This document shows positions 56,161 through 64,000 of a stretch of 64,000 nt of DNA, in pieces. This DNA comes from a bacterium (GTDB lineage Bacteria; Planctomycetota; Planctomycetia; Planctomycetales; Planctomycetaceae). Location: positions 1-64,000 of the forward strand of contig WGMU01000068.1 in assembly GCA_016124895.1 (NCBI GenBank), given 5' to 3'. The position numbers and the translations under genes were made by a program. The notes under the pieces are model-generated. The model searched no databases. It was given only the letters and a program-made list of their open reading frames with translations, and had not been told where the DNA came from. Position 1 is the stretch's first letter. Each line of letters opens with the position of its first letter.

Positions 56161-57204
56161 TCAATGCTGTGTCGTCACGTCGCTCCAGGACGGCGGCAGA
56201 TTCCGCGTGACTTCAATGCTGGAAAACCGTCGGCTCTCGCGAGGGCCGACGGCGCGAGCCCATTCGGCCATTCGCCGGACGCCCTCGGTCAGCGGCGTCT
56301 CGGGTGCCGGATCGAAGACCCGTTGCGCCTTGGAATGATCTGCCCAGGCGAGGTCGACTTCAACTCGGGGTGGGAGATAGTTGATAGCCGGATCGACTCC
56401 GAATTCCGCGGCGACGGTCCGAGCAAGCTCGTTGACGGAAACAGCCTGGTTCGCACCCACATTGAAAGCTTCGTTACGGGATGCTGGAACAAACGGCGCT
56501 GCAGCAATCTGGGGTGAGACATCACTGACGTAGGAAAACGCCCGCCTCTGCTCACCCGTTCCGAACACCGGCAGCGACTGACCGCGCATGATCCGGTTCA
56601 TGAAGATCCCGACAACGTTGCGGTACCGGTCTCCGATGTTCTGAAACTCGCCATACACGTTGTGAGGACGGAACACCGTATAATCGAGGCCGAACGTTTC
56701 ATGCGCCGCCTTCAGATCCAGTTCGACGGCATACTTCGCGACTCCATACGGGTCTTCGGGGCATGGAACGGTTTGCTCAGTCATCGGGACCTGAGCACTC
56801 CCGTAGACTGCGATGGAACTCGTAAAGACGAACCGTTCGGTCTCATGCCGGATCGACGCATTGATCAGATTGACGCTGCCGATCAGATTGTTCGTGTAGT
56901 TAAACCGGCGGATAAAGTGACTCAGCCCTTCGGCAGCATACGCAGCCAGATGCCAGACAAAGCGGAACGAGTGTACGTCGAACATCTGGTTGATAAGTGT
57001 TTCGTCGGTCACTGAGCCCTGCACGAAGCAGACGCGAGGATCGTCCGGAACGTTTTCACGAAAGCCGCCGGAAAGATCGTCCAGAACGACGATCCGGGCG
57101 TCCTGGAGTTCGGGGCGGCTCAGCAGATCGCGCGTCACGTGCGCTCCCATAAAGCCGGCACCGCCCGTCACCAGGCACGTCGCGGGCTGCTCCGTCAGAG
57201 TCAT
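56161..57204 (-). CDS. NAD-dependent sugar epimerase/dehydratase
   Basis: 347 residues of the extended SDR class. GGAGFMGAHV is the NAD loop; the catalytic Ser-Tyr-Lys set is seen in VFTSSIAVYGSA and DPYGVAKYAVEL. The substrate region (RPHNVYGEFQNIGDRYRNVVG) resembles UDP-glucose or UDP-GlcNAc 4-epimerases. It probably makes a nucleotide sugar for the neighbouring glycosyltransferases. Confidence 0.92.
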   Translation of the reverse strand: MTLTEQPATCLVTGGAGFMGAHVTRDLLSRPELQDARIVVLDDLSGGFRENVPDDPRVCFVQGSVTDETLINQMFDVHSFRFVWHLAAYAAEGLSHFIRRFNYTNNLIGSVNLINASIRHETERFVFTSSIAVYGSAQVPMTEQTVPCPEDPYGVAKYAVELDLKAAHETFGLDYTVFRPHNVYGEFQNIGDRYRNVVGIFMNRIMRGQSLPVFGTGEQRRAFSYVSDVSPQIAAAPFVPASRNEAFNVGANQAVSVNELARTVAAEFGVDPAINYLPPRVEVDLAWADHSKAQRVFDPAPETPLTEGVRRMAEWARAVGPRESRRFSSIEVTRNLPPSWSDVTTQH

Positions 57205-57376
57205 TTTGAGGCTCCCGTCCGTCCGTCCGGCCCTGATTTTCCGGTATTTGACATGCTACAAACGCGCAGAATACGATCTTGCGACCTTTCCGCAAAGCAG
57301 CCATTCACGGTCACATTTCCGAATGCTGCTCGCTCAGGCCTCCTGCCAGACCGGCACGTCCCCGGGAGTTGACGCC

Positions 57377-59065
57377 ATGCTGCGAACCATGTTGCTCGCC
57401 GCAGTTCTGTTCGCGCTGAACTCCGTAGCCTCTGAGGCTGCTGCGCCACCGACGGGAGTTCCTCAGTACGACCAGGCGGTTGCCAGAGGTGTCACCTGGC
57501 TCAAGCAGGAAATCACTGAACGGGTCCCGCACGGCGGCTACCGATCGCTGGCGGCCTATGCACTGCTGAAAGCCGGCGAGCCCGCGTCGTCTCCCGCCAT
57601 TCGGGATGCGATTGCCGACGTGCGGAAAAAGGTGACCGACGGCGTTTACAAGCCGACAAACACCGAGCACCACATCTATGAGGCTGGCGTCGACGGGATG
57701 CTGCTGGCTGACGCCGACGAAAACGGAACACGCGCCGAAGTATTCGCAATCGGCAGCTACATCGTCTCACAACAGGGAGCGGACGGATCCTGGGACTATC
57801 CCGCCCGCACCGTGGGTGACACAAGTATGGCCCAGTACGCCCTGCTGGGGCTGTGGGCTGCAAAGCGTTCAGGATTTGATGTGCCGCTCGAAGTGTGGGA
57901 CAAGGCCGCGGCATGGCATCTCAAAACGCAAGACTCCACCGGTGGCTTTATATATCACCCCGGTGTTTCCGTGAGCGCAGGGACCGGCGGCGCCGCTCCG
58001 ACACTGAATATGACAGCGGGAGCAACCGGCACGCTGGCCATAGCCCGAATGCAGTTGTTCGGAAACAGGCCGAAAACCTCACAGCCCGAAGAATCTCAAA
58101 AGTTGTTCGGAGTGCTTGAAGCGAAGACGGAAGAACCAGGGAAACCATCGTCGGCCTATCGACCGCAAATGACGGAATCCAACGTCAGCAGCGCCATCTC
58201 CCGCGGGCTTGGCTGGTTGTCAGGGCGGTTTCTTCCAGTCAGTGATCTTCCTCACAAGCTGTACTTCACATACGCGCTGGAACGCACCTGCGCTTTGAAT
58301 GAAATCAAAGAACTGGGCGGCAAAATCGACTGGTTTCGGGCCACCGGTGATACGCTGCTCAAGTTGCAGGCGAGCGACGGAAGCTGGGACACAATTGATG
58401 GCCCGGTCGTCGGCACTTCATTCGCGGTGCTGTTCTATATCCGGCCGACAAAGAAGACGATTGTCGAACAGTACGGTGCTGGTCTGCTGACCGGTGGTCG
58501 TGGGTTGCCGGAAGACCTGTCGAAAGCAGAACTTGACGGCGGCACGCTCAAGGAACGCAAAATGCAGGGGCCGCTGGATGATCTGCTGACGGAGTTGTCG
58601 AAGGTTGATCCGGACAAACTCGAAGCCGCGCAGGCGGCCATTGTCGAAAAAGTTCAAATCGGTAATCGCGAAGAACTCCTCGGCCAGATTGACCAGATCC
58701 GCAAACTGATCAATCACTCCAGCCCGGACGTCCGCCGAACCGCCATCTGGGCGCTCGGCCGCAGCGGAGACCTGAAGGATGCGAATCTCCTGATCAGGGC
58801 TCTGCAGGACAACAACGTCGACGTTCTGGTCGAAGCGTACAACGCGCTGTGTTATCTCAGCCGTAAGATCACCGGTGTCGGTCTACCATCGAATCCACTG
58901 GACGACCTCCCCGTTAACGCGTCTCAGGCACAGATTGATGCGGCTGTGAATCGCTGGCGTGAAGAGGCCGTCAAACGCTGGACTGCTTGGTATCTGCGAA
59001 TTCGCCCCTACGAGGAGAAGAACGACCTCTTCCAGTTACAGTTTGGATCGCAGAAGAAGGGTTGA
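57377..59065 (+). CDS. Exported prenyltransferase/squalene-cyclase-like repeat protein with HEAT repeats
   Basis: 562 residues from ATG 57377 (GGGAG upstream). Signal peptide (MLLAAVLFALNSVASEA). Residues about 30-375 contain alpha/alpha-barrel repeats with QW-like motifs QGADGSWDYP and QASDGSWDT, as in terpene cyclases, though no catalytic DxDD is visible. Residues about 440-520 have HEAT-like repeats (VRRTAIWALGRSGDLKDANLL). Planctomycetes have many such secreted cyclase-fold proteins of unknown role; a binding function is more likely than catalysis. Confidence 0.85.
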   Translation: MLRTMLLAAVLFALNSVASEAAAPPTGVPQYDQAVARGVTWLKQEITERVPHGGYRSLAAYALLKAGEPASSPAIRDAIADVRKKVTDGVYKPTNTEHHIYEAGVDGMLLADADENGTRAEVFAIGSYIVSQQGADGSWDYPARTVGDTSMAQYALLGLWAAKRSGFDVPLEVWDKAAAWHLKTQDSTGGFIYHPGVSVSAGTGGAAPTLNMTAGATGTLAIARMQLFGNRPKTSQPEESQKLFGVLEAKTEEPGKPSSAYRPQMTESNVSSAISRGLGWLSGRFLPVSDLPHKLYFTYALERTCALNEIKELGGKIDWFRATGDTLLKLQASDGSWDTIDGPVVGTSFAVLFYIRPTKKTIVEQYGAGLLTGGRGLPEDLSKAELDGGTLKERKMQGPLDDLLTELSKVDPDKLEAAQAAIVEKVQIGNREELLGQIDQIRKLINHSSPDVRRTAIWALGRSGDLKDANLLIRALQDNNVDVLVEAYNALCYLSRKITGVGLPSNPLDDLPVNASQAQIDAAVNRWREEAVKRWTAWYLRIRPYEEKNDLFQLQFGSQKKG

Positions 59066-59106
59066 GTCTGTCTTCGATTTTTGTCGGGACTCAATCCTGA
59101 CCGACT

Positions 59107-60375
59107 TCAGTGACTGCTTCCGACGGCGATCAGATTGCCTTCGCCATCAAACGGCATTTCAAACGGGCCGTCAACAATTTCCAGATCGTCACGGGCTTCG
59201 ACATCCGACAGGTACGCCTCGCTGACGAGGACCTCGCCCAGGTGCAGCGTATTGGCGATGTGGACGACGCGGGCGTTTTCCGGTTCGACCAGGCCGATCG
59301 TCTGCAGAGCCTGTTCCAGAACCTGCTGATCGGTTTCGTACCAAGCCGGGATTGCGGCCGACGTCGGATGGTTGCCAGTCATCGAGTTGATCTGAGTGAT
59401 CGCCCGGTCGACAGAATTCACGCAGCGTTTGTTCGTGAACTCGGCCATGCCCAGCCCGCAGGCGTTGCCGTGAGTTGCTTCGGTCAAACCGCGAACGAAG
59501 ATGCGGCGGACTCGGACCTTGTCCTGCTCCGTGGCCGCGTGGTCGTTGTATTTGCGGCCGATCACGTTGGTATCCATGCCGGATCCGCTGATGTCCTTGC
59601 CGATCTCATCGACGATCAGCAGACCGACGTCCCGGAACGGCAGGCGCGGCATCCAGGCTGTCGCGGTTTTCAGGAGTTCAACTTCACGCTCGTAGAAGTC
59701 CGCCGGAGCGACAGCCGCGATCATCCCGGTTTCGTCGTACGCATTTTCGACGATAGCGACACCCGCGATGACGCCGCACTTCTGCAGCACGGACGCGGCG
59801 ACGGCGCGAATGATTTCCAGAAAGCTGAAATCGGCGATCGCGCGATGATAAATCTTCGCACCATTATGTTTGCCCAGGCCGATCAACATCATCTTGTGCA
59901 GACCGGATTCGATCGGGCCGACGAAACCGGTATGCGGTTTGACGCGGCCGGCAACGATCACATGATCGCACTCGAAGGCGTTTCGGTCAAAGTGGACCGG
60001 GATGCCCTGGGGCGTTTCGTCGACGACGACCGTCTCCATGCTCGACCGGATTTCCGCTCCACAGAAATCCGACGTAATGCCATAGCCTTCGAGGATTTCC
60101 CGCTGGCCTTCCGCCGTTCCGCCACCGTGGCTGCCCATCGCGGGAATGACGATCGGCACTCCGCCGATCTTCTTCACGTGATCGCAGATGGCTTTCGTGA
60201 TGACGGCGATGTTCGCAATGCCGCGACTGCCGGCGGTGATCGCGACGGTCTGGCCGGGCTGGACGACCTGACCAAGCTGCAGCCGGTCGAGTTGCGAATC
60301 GACCTCAGCCGGGATGTTTTCAACTCGCTGAGCGTCAAACTTCTGCCGCACGCGGAGCATTCGGGGAAACGCCAT
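59107..60375 (-). CDS. LarA-like (DUF2088) protein
   Basis: 422 residues from ATG 60375; 20 further residues upstream lie in a palindrome and were excluded. The N-terminal domain has VAITAGSRGIANI and IPAMGSHGGGTAEGQ, the DUF2088 blocks of nickel-pincer lactate racemase homologues; RVKPHTGFVGPIESGLHKMM is also family-typical. Length matches the family. Lactate itself is not proved as the substrate; other planctomycete members probably act on different 2-hydroxyacids or sugar acids. Larger operon genes (larBCE) are not present. Confidence 0.85.
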   Translation of the reverse strand: MAFPRMLRVRQKFDAQRVENIPAEVDSQLDRLQLGQVVQPGQTVAITAGSRGIANIAVITKAICDHVKKIGGVPIVIPAMGSHGGGTAEGQREILEGYGITSDFCGAEIRSSMETVVVDETPQGIPVHFDRNAFECDHVIVAGRVKPHTGFVGPIESGLHKMMLIGLGKHNGAKIYHRAIADFSFLEIIRAVAASVLQKCGVIAGVAIVENAYDETGMIAAVAPADFYEREVELLKTATAWMPRLPFRDVGLLIVDEIGKDISGSGMDTNVIGRKYNDHAATEQDKVRVRRIFVRGLTEATHGNACGLGMAEFTNKRCVNSVDRAITQINSMTGNHPTSAAIPAWYETDQQVLEQALQTIGLVEPENARVVHIANTLHLGEVLVSEAYLSDVEARDDLEIVDGPFEMPFDGEGNLIAVGSSH

Positions 60376-60407
60376 AATGGGGGCCTTGAGAGGGTTTGAA
60401 ATCGGTA

Positions 60408-60465
60408 GCGAAACTCGCGAAGGGTTTCGGTTCATTGTCAGGCCGAAACTCTCCGCGAGTTTCGC
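60408..60465. repeat. Near-perfect 23-bp palindrome upstream of the DUF2088 gene
   Basis: Arms 60408-60430 (GCGAAACTCGCGAAGGGTTTCGG) written in part as GCGAAACTCGCG...GTTTCGG and 60443-60465 (CCGAAACT...GCGAGTTTCGC) match at 21 of 23 positions around a 12-base loop. It lies 32 bases upstream of the DUF2088 start and just before the PLD-like stop. Related arm-like bases occur at 13098. A dispersed REP-like element or a terminator between the two genes is likely. Confidence 0.85.
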
Positions 60466-60495
60466 TGCGACGACTGACGAACGCGTTGCTCTACT

Positions 60496-61191
60496 TTAAA
60501 ACGGGTCGCACGAGTTCCACAGTTTGTCGAACTCCCGCCGAAATGGTCCAACGAGTCGCGGGTCGCCGGTGACGATCAGGTTCTCCGAATTGTACTCGGC
60601 GGCCGACCGCGTCCAGTTATAGCTGCCGGTGACCAGCCGGGCATCGTCGAACAACGCGAACTTATGGTGCATGTGGTAGCTGGTCCGGTCGATACGGACA
60701 GGGATGCCGGCTCGCGCCAGACGGGCCGCATCCGAACCTTCGTCATTCGCTTTATCGTTGTCGGTAACGACGTGAACGGCGACGCCGCGAGCGTGTGTGT
60801 CGAGGATCTCCGTCGTGATCCGGTTGTCTGTCACCGTAAACACGCAGATATCGACACTCTCCCTTGCCGTCCGCAACAGACCGACAATGCGATTCCAGCA
60901 GGCGTCACCCGGACTGAAACACGCATCGGCCTCGTGTCCGGTCGAGTCCCCGGCTGCCGCGCGTCTCAATACGCCCGTCACGTCACGCAGCCACTCAAGA
61001 ACGTCTGAGACATTCGTCGCATCGACCGCCTGCTCGGCGAGTTCAAACGCGACCTTCTGTAGCAGGACGAGGTCCGCTTCCGACTGTGAAGCCTCATCCA
61101 GCCGGCTGCTCAACGCCCGCTTTTCAGTTCGCGACAGTCGGTAATCGTCGAGCGTGTCACTGAGCAGTTTTCGCAGTTCGTCGGGAGTCAT
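60496..61191 (-). CDS. PLD-like phosphodiesterase domain protein
   Basis: 231 residues from ATG 61191 (MTPDELRKLLSDTLDDYR); the frame continues to 61377 but that part is an intergenic repeat. Residues 1-90 are helical and unassigned. The C-terminal half is a single phospholipase D domain with the HKD motif HMHHKFALFDD and GSYNWTRSA, as in Nuc-type nucleases and PLD6-like proteins that act as dimers. Likely a DNA/RNA or phospholipid phosphodiesterase; no signal peptide, so cytoplasmic. Confidence 0.88.
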   Translation of the reverse strand: MTPDELRKLLSDTLDDYRLSRTEKRALSSRLDEASQSEADLVLLQKVAFELAEQAVDATNVSDVLEWLRDVTGVLRRAAAGDSTGHEADACFSPGDACWNRIVGLLRTARESVDICVFTVTDNRITTEILDTHARGVAVHVVTDNDKANDEGSDAARLARAGIPVRIDRTSYHMHHKFALFDDARLVTGSYNWTRSAAEYNSENLIVTGDPRLVGPFRREFDKLWNSCDPF

Positions 61192-61258
61192 CGTGACGGC
61201 TTTTGTCAGAACAGATCGTGGGGCGGGCAGATTCTCTGCTGACAATGCAGTCGTCTGA

Positions 61259-61403
61259 CGCAAAGTCGCAAAGACGTCGAGAAACGCAAAGTACAGCCAG
61301 GTTCGTTTTCGCAAATTGTCTGTGGACCTGGACATGTTTGTCTTTGCGGGAAAGACGGAAGACTTCATCTCCACCACCTCGCGAACCTTCGCGTCTCTGC
61401 GGC
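61259..61403. repeat. Intergenic CGCAAAG repeat element
   Basis: Three direct CGCAAAG copies (61259-61265, 61267-61273, 61285-61291) are answered by an inverted CTTTGCG at 61342-61348 and by CTTCGCGTCTCTGCGG near 61388. Such CGCAAAGACGCAAAG motifs are spread between genes in several environmental phyla. It fills most of the gap before the PLD-like gene. Confidence 0.6.
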
Positions 61404-61426
61404 CGCGTCTGTCTGGTCTGAATCTG

Positions 61427-62944
61427 TCATCGGATCGCCAGGTTCATGATGTCTTCCTGCGTGGCTGACTCGACATCGGTAATCTCGCCAGTCACGCGGC
61501 CTTCGTGCATCACGATGATGCGGTCGGCCATGCCGAGCACTTCGGGCAGCTCGCTGCTGATCATCAGGACGGCCTTGCCATCGGCGGCGAGCTGCTGCAT
61601 CAGCAGGTAGATCTCGTACTTTGCTCCGACGTCGATGCCGCGCGTTGGTTCGTCGAAGATGACGACTTCAGCGTTGCGCTCAAGCCATTTCGCCAGAACG
61701 ACCTTCTGCTGATTTCCGCCCGAGAGGTTTCCCGCCCGCTGGTCCGGGCTCGAAACACGGATGCGGAGCTGTCCAACATAACGCTCAAAAGCCGAGCGTT
61801 CTCGACGTCGATCAATCACTCCGCCATGCGAAAACGACAGCAGGTTCGGCAGGCCGAAGTTCTCCAGTACGCTGCGATTCAGCACGAGCCCCTGATGCTT
61901 GCGGTCTTCAGTCAGCAGGCAGATGCCCGCACGAATCGCATCACGCGGACTGCGGATCGACAATTCGCGGCCATCCAGTTTGATCGTTCCTGAGGCGCGC
62001 TGATCGGCTCCGAAGATCAACCGCACGGTTTCCGTTCGACCGGCTCCAACCAGTCCGGTCAACGCGACGATCTCGCCGCGCCGTACGGCAAAAGAAACGT
62101 CCTGCACGTCGTGACCGCGGTTCAGGTTCGAGACAACCAGTCCCTCGCCTGGGTTACGGTCTTCAGCCAGCGGCTCGCGATGAGGAAACTCGTTTTCGAG
62201 TTTGCGGCCGACCATCAGTTCGATGATCGACTCGCGTGTCAGTTCGCTGATCGGCCGAGTCGCGACGTGTTCGCCGTCGCGGTAAATCGTCGCCCGGTCG
62301 CAGATCTCGAAGATCTCATCGAGGCGATGGCTGACGTAAACGATGCCGATGCCCTGCGACTTCAGTTCGCGGATGATCCGGAACAGGCCCTCGACTTCGC
62401 GCGGCGACAGTGCGGCGCTTGGCTCGTCCATGACGATGATCCGCGATTCGAGCAGCAGGGCTTTGGCGATTTCGACGACCTGCTGCTGTGCGACGGTCAG
62501 CCGGCGGATGAGTGATTCCGGATTGAGATCGACGCCCAGCCGCTCGAACAGTTCGCGCGTCTTTTGGCGTTCTTCCCGGACCGGCAGGATGCCGATGCTG
62601 GAACGCTCCTGACCGAGGAAGATGTTCTCCCGCGCGGTCATCGCCGGGACGAGATTGAATTCCTGGTAAATGACCCCGACGCCGGCCCGCTGCGAATCGG
62701 CTGGACTGGCGATCTCGACAGAATGACCGTCGATTTCGATCGAGCCTTCGTCCGGTCGATGAGCCCCGCCGAGCACCTTGATCAGTGTGCTCTTGCCAGC
62801 CCCGTTTTCACCCAGCAGGGCATGAACCTCGCCGGGGAGCAGGTCGAGTTCAACCCCCTTCAGCGCCCGCACGCCGGGAAACGACTTGACGATCCCACGC
62901 ATCGACAGCAACGGGGCAGAAGTGGCAGTGGCGGAATCGGTCAC
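61427..62944 (-). CDS. Sugar ABC transporter ATP-binding protein (RbsA/MglA type)
   Basis: 505 residues from GTG 62944; an in-frame TTG at 62986 is less likely. Two fused ABC domains: the first has GENGAGKST, the signature region RLTVAQQQVVEIA and VMDEPSAALS; the second has a degenerate Walker A (TGLVGAGRTE), an intact LSGGNQQKVVLAKWL and IFDEPTRGID. This layout is the hallmark of ribose/galactose importers. Its binding protein is encoded upstream; the permease gene is not in view and may lie beyond the right edge or elsewhere. Confidence 0.95.
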   Translation of the reverse strand: MTDSATATSAPLLSMRGIVKSFPGVRALKGVELDLLPGEVHALLGENGAGKSTLIKVLGGAHRPDEGSIEIDGHSVEIASPADSQRAGVGVIYQEFNLVPAMTARENIFLGQERSSIGILPVREERQKTRELFERLGVDLNPESLIRRLTVAQQQVVEIAKALLLESRIIVMDEPSAALSPREVEGLFRIIRELKSQGIGIVYVSHRLDEIFEICDRATIYRDGEHVATRPISELTRESIIELMVGRKLENEFPHREPLAEDRNPGEGLVVSNLNRGHDVQDVSFAVRRGEIVALTGLVGAGRTETVRLIFGADQRASGTIKLDGRELSIRSPRDAIRAGICLLTEDRKHQGLVLNRSVLENFGLPNLLSFSHGGVIDRRRERSAFERYVGQLRIRVSSPDQRAGNLSGGNQQKVVLAKWLERNAEVVIFDEPTRGIDVGAKYEIYLLMQQLAADGKAVLMISSELPEVLGMADRIIVMHEGRVTGEITDVESATQEDIMNLAIR

Positions 62945-63003
62945 GGGCGATCTCGATCGAACATCCACGAATCGAAGGTCGAACAATTCAGTGATTCAGA
63001 GTT

Positions 63004-63098
63004 GACAGAATAATGCGGGGCAGAATGACGAAGTGCAGAATTGTTGAGAGACTCTGTCCGCGTCGCACTGAAATCATTCTGCCCCGAATCATTCTGCC
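63004..63098. repeat. Palindromic GGGGCAGAATGA repeat, copy 2
   Basis: Left arm 63004-63028 (GACAGAATAATGCGGGGCAGAATGA in pieces) and right arm 63074-63098 (TCATTCTGCCCC...CATTCTGCC) match at about 22 of 25 positions around a 45-base centre. It shares the CAGAAT(G/C)AT unit with 17706-17763. It lies between the binding-protein and ATPase genes of the sugar transporter and could act as a 3' mRNA barrier. Confidence 0.75.
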
Positions 63099-63112
63099 AA
63101 TTCCCGCTCCGA

Positions 63113-64000
63113 TTATTCGGCAGTTGCTTCTGCGGCAGGCTCGGAAGCGGCGCCGCTGAGTTCCGGGTCGGTTTCGGCGTCGGCTTTGCGGTACAGTTCG
63201 GTCGGGATGAGTTCGACCTGCTCGAACTCTTCGCCGTCCAGATATTTGATGATGTTCTGCACCGAGACCGCGCCCATCTTCCTGGGGAACTGAATCGGGT
63301 CGGCGTAAATCTTCCCATCGCGGATCGCCTGTTTGCCTTCGAGTTGTCCGTCGAAACCGACGATGGTGATCGTGTCGGTTTTGTTCGCCTGCCTGAGCGC
63401 CGTCCAGGCTCCCAGGGCAGACGGGTCATTGATGGCGAAGATGCCTTTCAGATCCGGATGGGCCTGCAGTGCGTCCGAGGTCGCGCGAAAGCCTTCGTCC
63501 TGCAAACCGCCGCCTTCGAGTTCCGCAACAATCTCGATCTTCCCGTTCTCGCGGTCAGCGTTGTGCGCCTCGATGACTTCGCGGAATCCCTGAACCCGCA
63601 GCACACACGAGTTCGCCTGTTTGAAGTGCAGAATGAGGACCTGGCCACCGTCCTCGCCGAGTGCTTCGATCATCGCGTCGCCAGCGAGCTTGCCGCCCTG
63701 GAAATTATCTGTGCCGATGTGTCCGGCGATTCTGGCATCCTCAGCAGTGCATTGCAGATCGCAGGTGAAAACAGGGATGCCGGCGTCGTTGGCTTTACGG
63801 ATCGCCGGGCCGATCGCCAGACGGTCGGCCGGATTCAGTACGATTGCCGTGACGCCCTGGGCAATGTACGCGTCGATGTGTTTCGACTGTTCGCTGACGT
63901 CGCGCGCGGCATCGTTGACGACAACGGTGAAACCATTCTTCTCCGCTTCCTGAGTCATACTGTCGGCGATGATTTTGAAGAACGGATTCTTCAGTTCGAG
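63113..64000 (-). CDS. Sugar ABC transporter periplasmic binding protein (5' end outside window)
   Basis: At least 295 residues; the frame is open to the right edge (LELKNPFFKIIADSMTQEAE reads in frame), so the start and signal peptide are missing from view. It is a type I periplasmic-binding fold of the RbsB class: HIDAYIAQGVTAIVLNPADR, GHIGTDNFQGGKLAG, DPSALGAWTALRQ and IVGFDGQLEGKQAIRDGKI. Ends in an Ala/Glu-rich tail. It should bind a sugar and deliver it to the RbsA-type transporter encoded just downstream. Confidence 0.93.
   Translation of the reverse strand, partial: LELKNPFFKIIADSMTQEAEKNGFTVVVNDAARDVSEQSKHIDAYIAQGVTAIVLNPADRLAIGPAIRKANDAGIPVFTCDLQCTAEDARIAGHIGTDNFQGGKLAGDAMIEALGEDGGQVLILHFKQANSCVLRVQGFREVIEAHNADRENGKIEIVAELEGGGLQDEGFRATSDALQAHPDLKGIFAINDPSALGAWTALRQANKTDTITIVGFDGQLEGKQAIRDGKIYADPIQFPRKMGAVSVQNIIKYLDGEEFEQVELIPTELYRKADAETDPELSGAASEPAAEATAE

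Noticed and set aside
59110-60399. 429-residue plus-strand frame opposite the DUF2088 gene
   Set aside because: Exact antisense shadow; the minus strand carries recognisable family motifs.
60376-60435. 20-residue upstream extension of the DUF2088 protein
   Set aside because: It is translated from the arm of a palindrome; ATG 60375 fits the family start.

Overview
The window looks like chromosomal DNA of a GC-rich member of the Planctomycetota, probably order Planctomycetales. The evidence is a giant surface protein with a LEPR-XLL-type N-terminus (LETRTLLTV), a DUF1559 pilin-like protein with the family's C-terminal DG-H box, DUF1573 and C39-like secreted proteins, a GntR/ABC-2 operon whose regulator begins with the typical MLISVDPSNGLAIYDQIVRQ-type N-terminus, and many genes for large secreted or membrane proteins of unknown role. 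I recognised no rRNA, tRNA or CRISPR array.

Layout. 1-12878 (-) is a single open frame for a giant modular adhesin-like protein that runs off the left edge: export signal, Calx-beta repeats, Pmp-like beta-helix repeats, choice-of-anchor Q domain, RTX repeats. 13.8-17.7 kb holds an outer-membrane beta-barrel, serC and a GT4 glycosyltransferase. 17.8-22.7 kb (-) is a GntR-ABC ATPase-permease operon with a perfect palindromic operator. 23.6-30.0 kb (+) is the most unusual block: a promoter-like site with eleven G residues in its spacer, a cysteine-rich secreted protein with a VYGG motif, then a tightly coupled run of a membrane-anchored protein, DUF1573, a C39-like cysteine peptidase, a GT-C-like membrane protein and a DUF1559 protein. 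30.1-38.9 kb is mostly housekeeping: pgk, an oxidoreductase, a secreted hydrolase, a Ctp protease, fdxA, fmt, a desaturase. 39-46.7 kb has a VWA-like membrane protein, an unknown gene and a hybrid histidine kinase. 46.9-52.0 kb is a stress-type cluster: two UspA proteins, glutamate dehydrogenase and small unknown proteins. 52.5-57.2 kb has a transposase remnant followed by surface-glycan genes (sulfotransferase, methyltransferase, glycosyltransferase, epimerase). 57.4-64 kb has a prenyltransferase-like repeat protein, a LarA-like (DUF2088) protein, a PLD-like phosphodiesterase and a sugar ABC transporter cut by the right edge.

How the parts fit. Much of the window serves the cell envelope: export and attachment (giant protein, beta-barrel, DUF1559), decoration (GTs, sulfotransferase, epimerase) and envelope maintenance (Ctp, ABC-2 operon). 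Intergenic regions carry several distinct palindromic elements (16471, 17706, 21274, 60408, 61259, 63004), suggesting REP- or MITE-like repeats. The candidate new system is the 23.6-30.0 kb block with its possible slippage-sensitive promoter.
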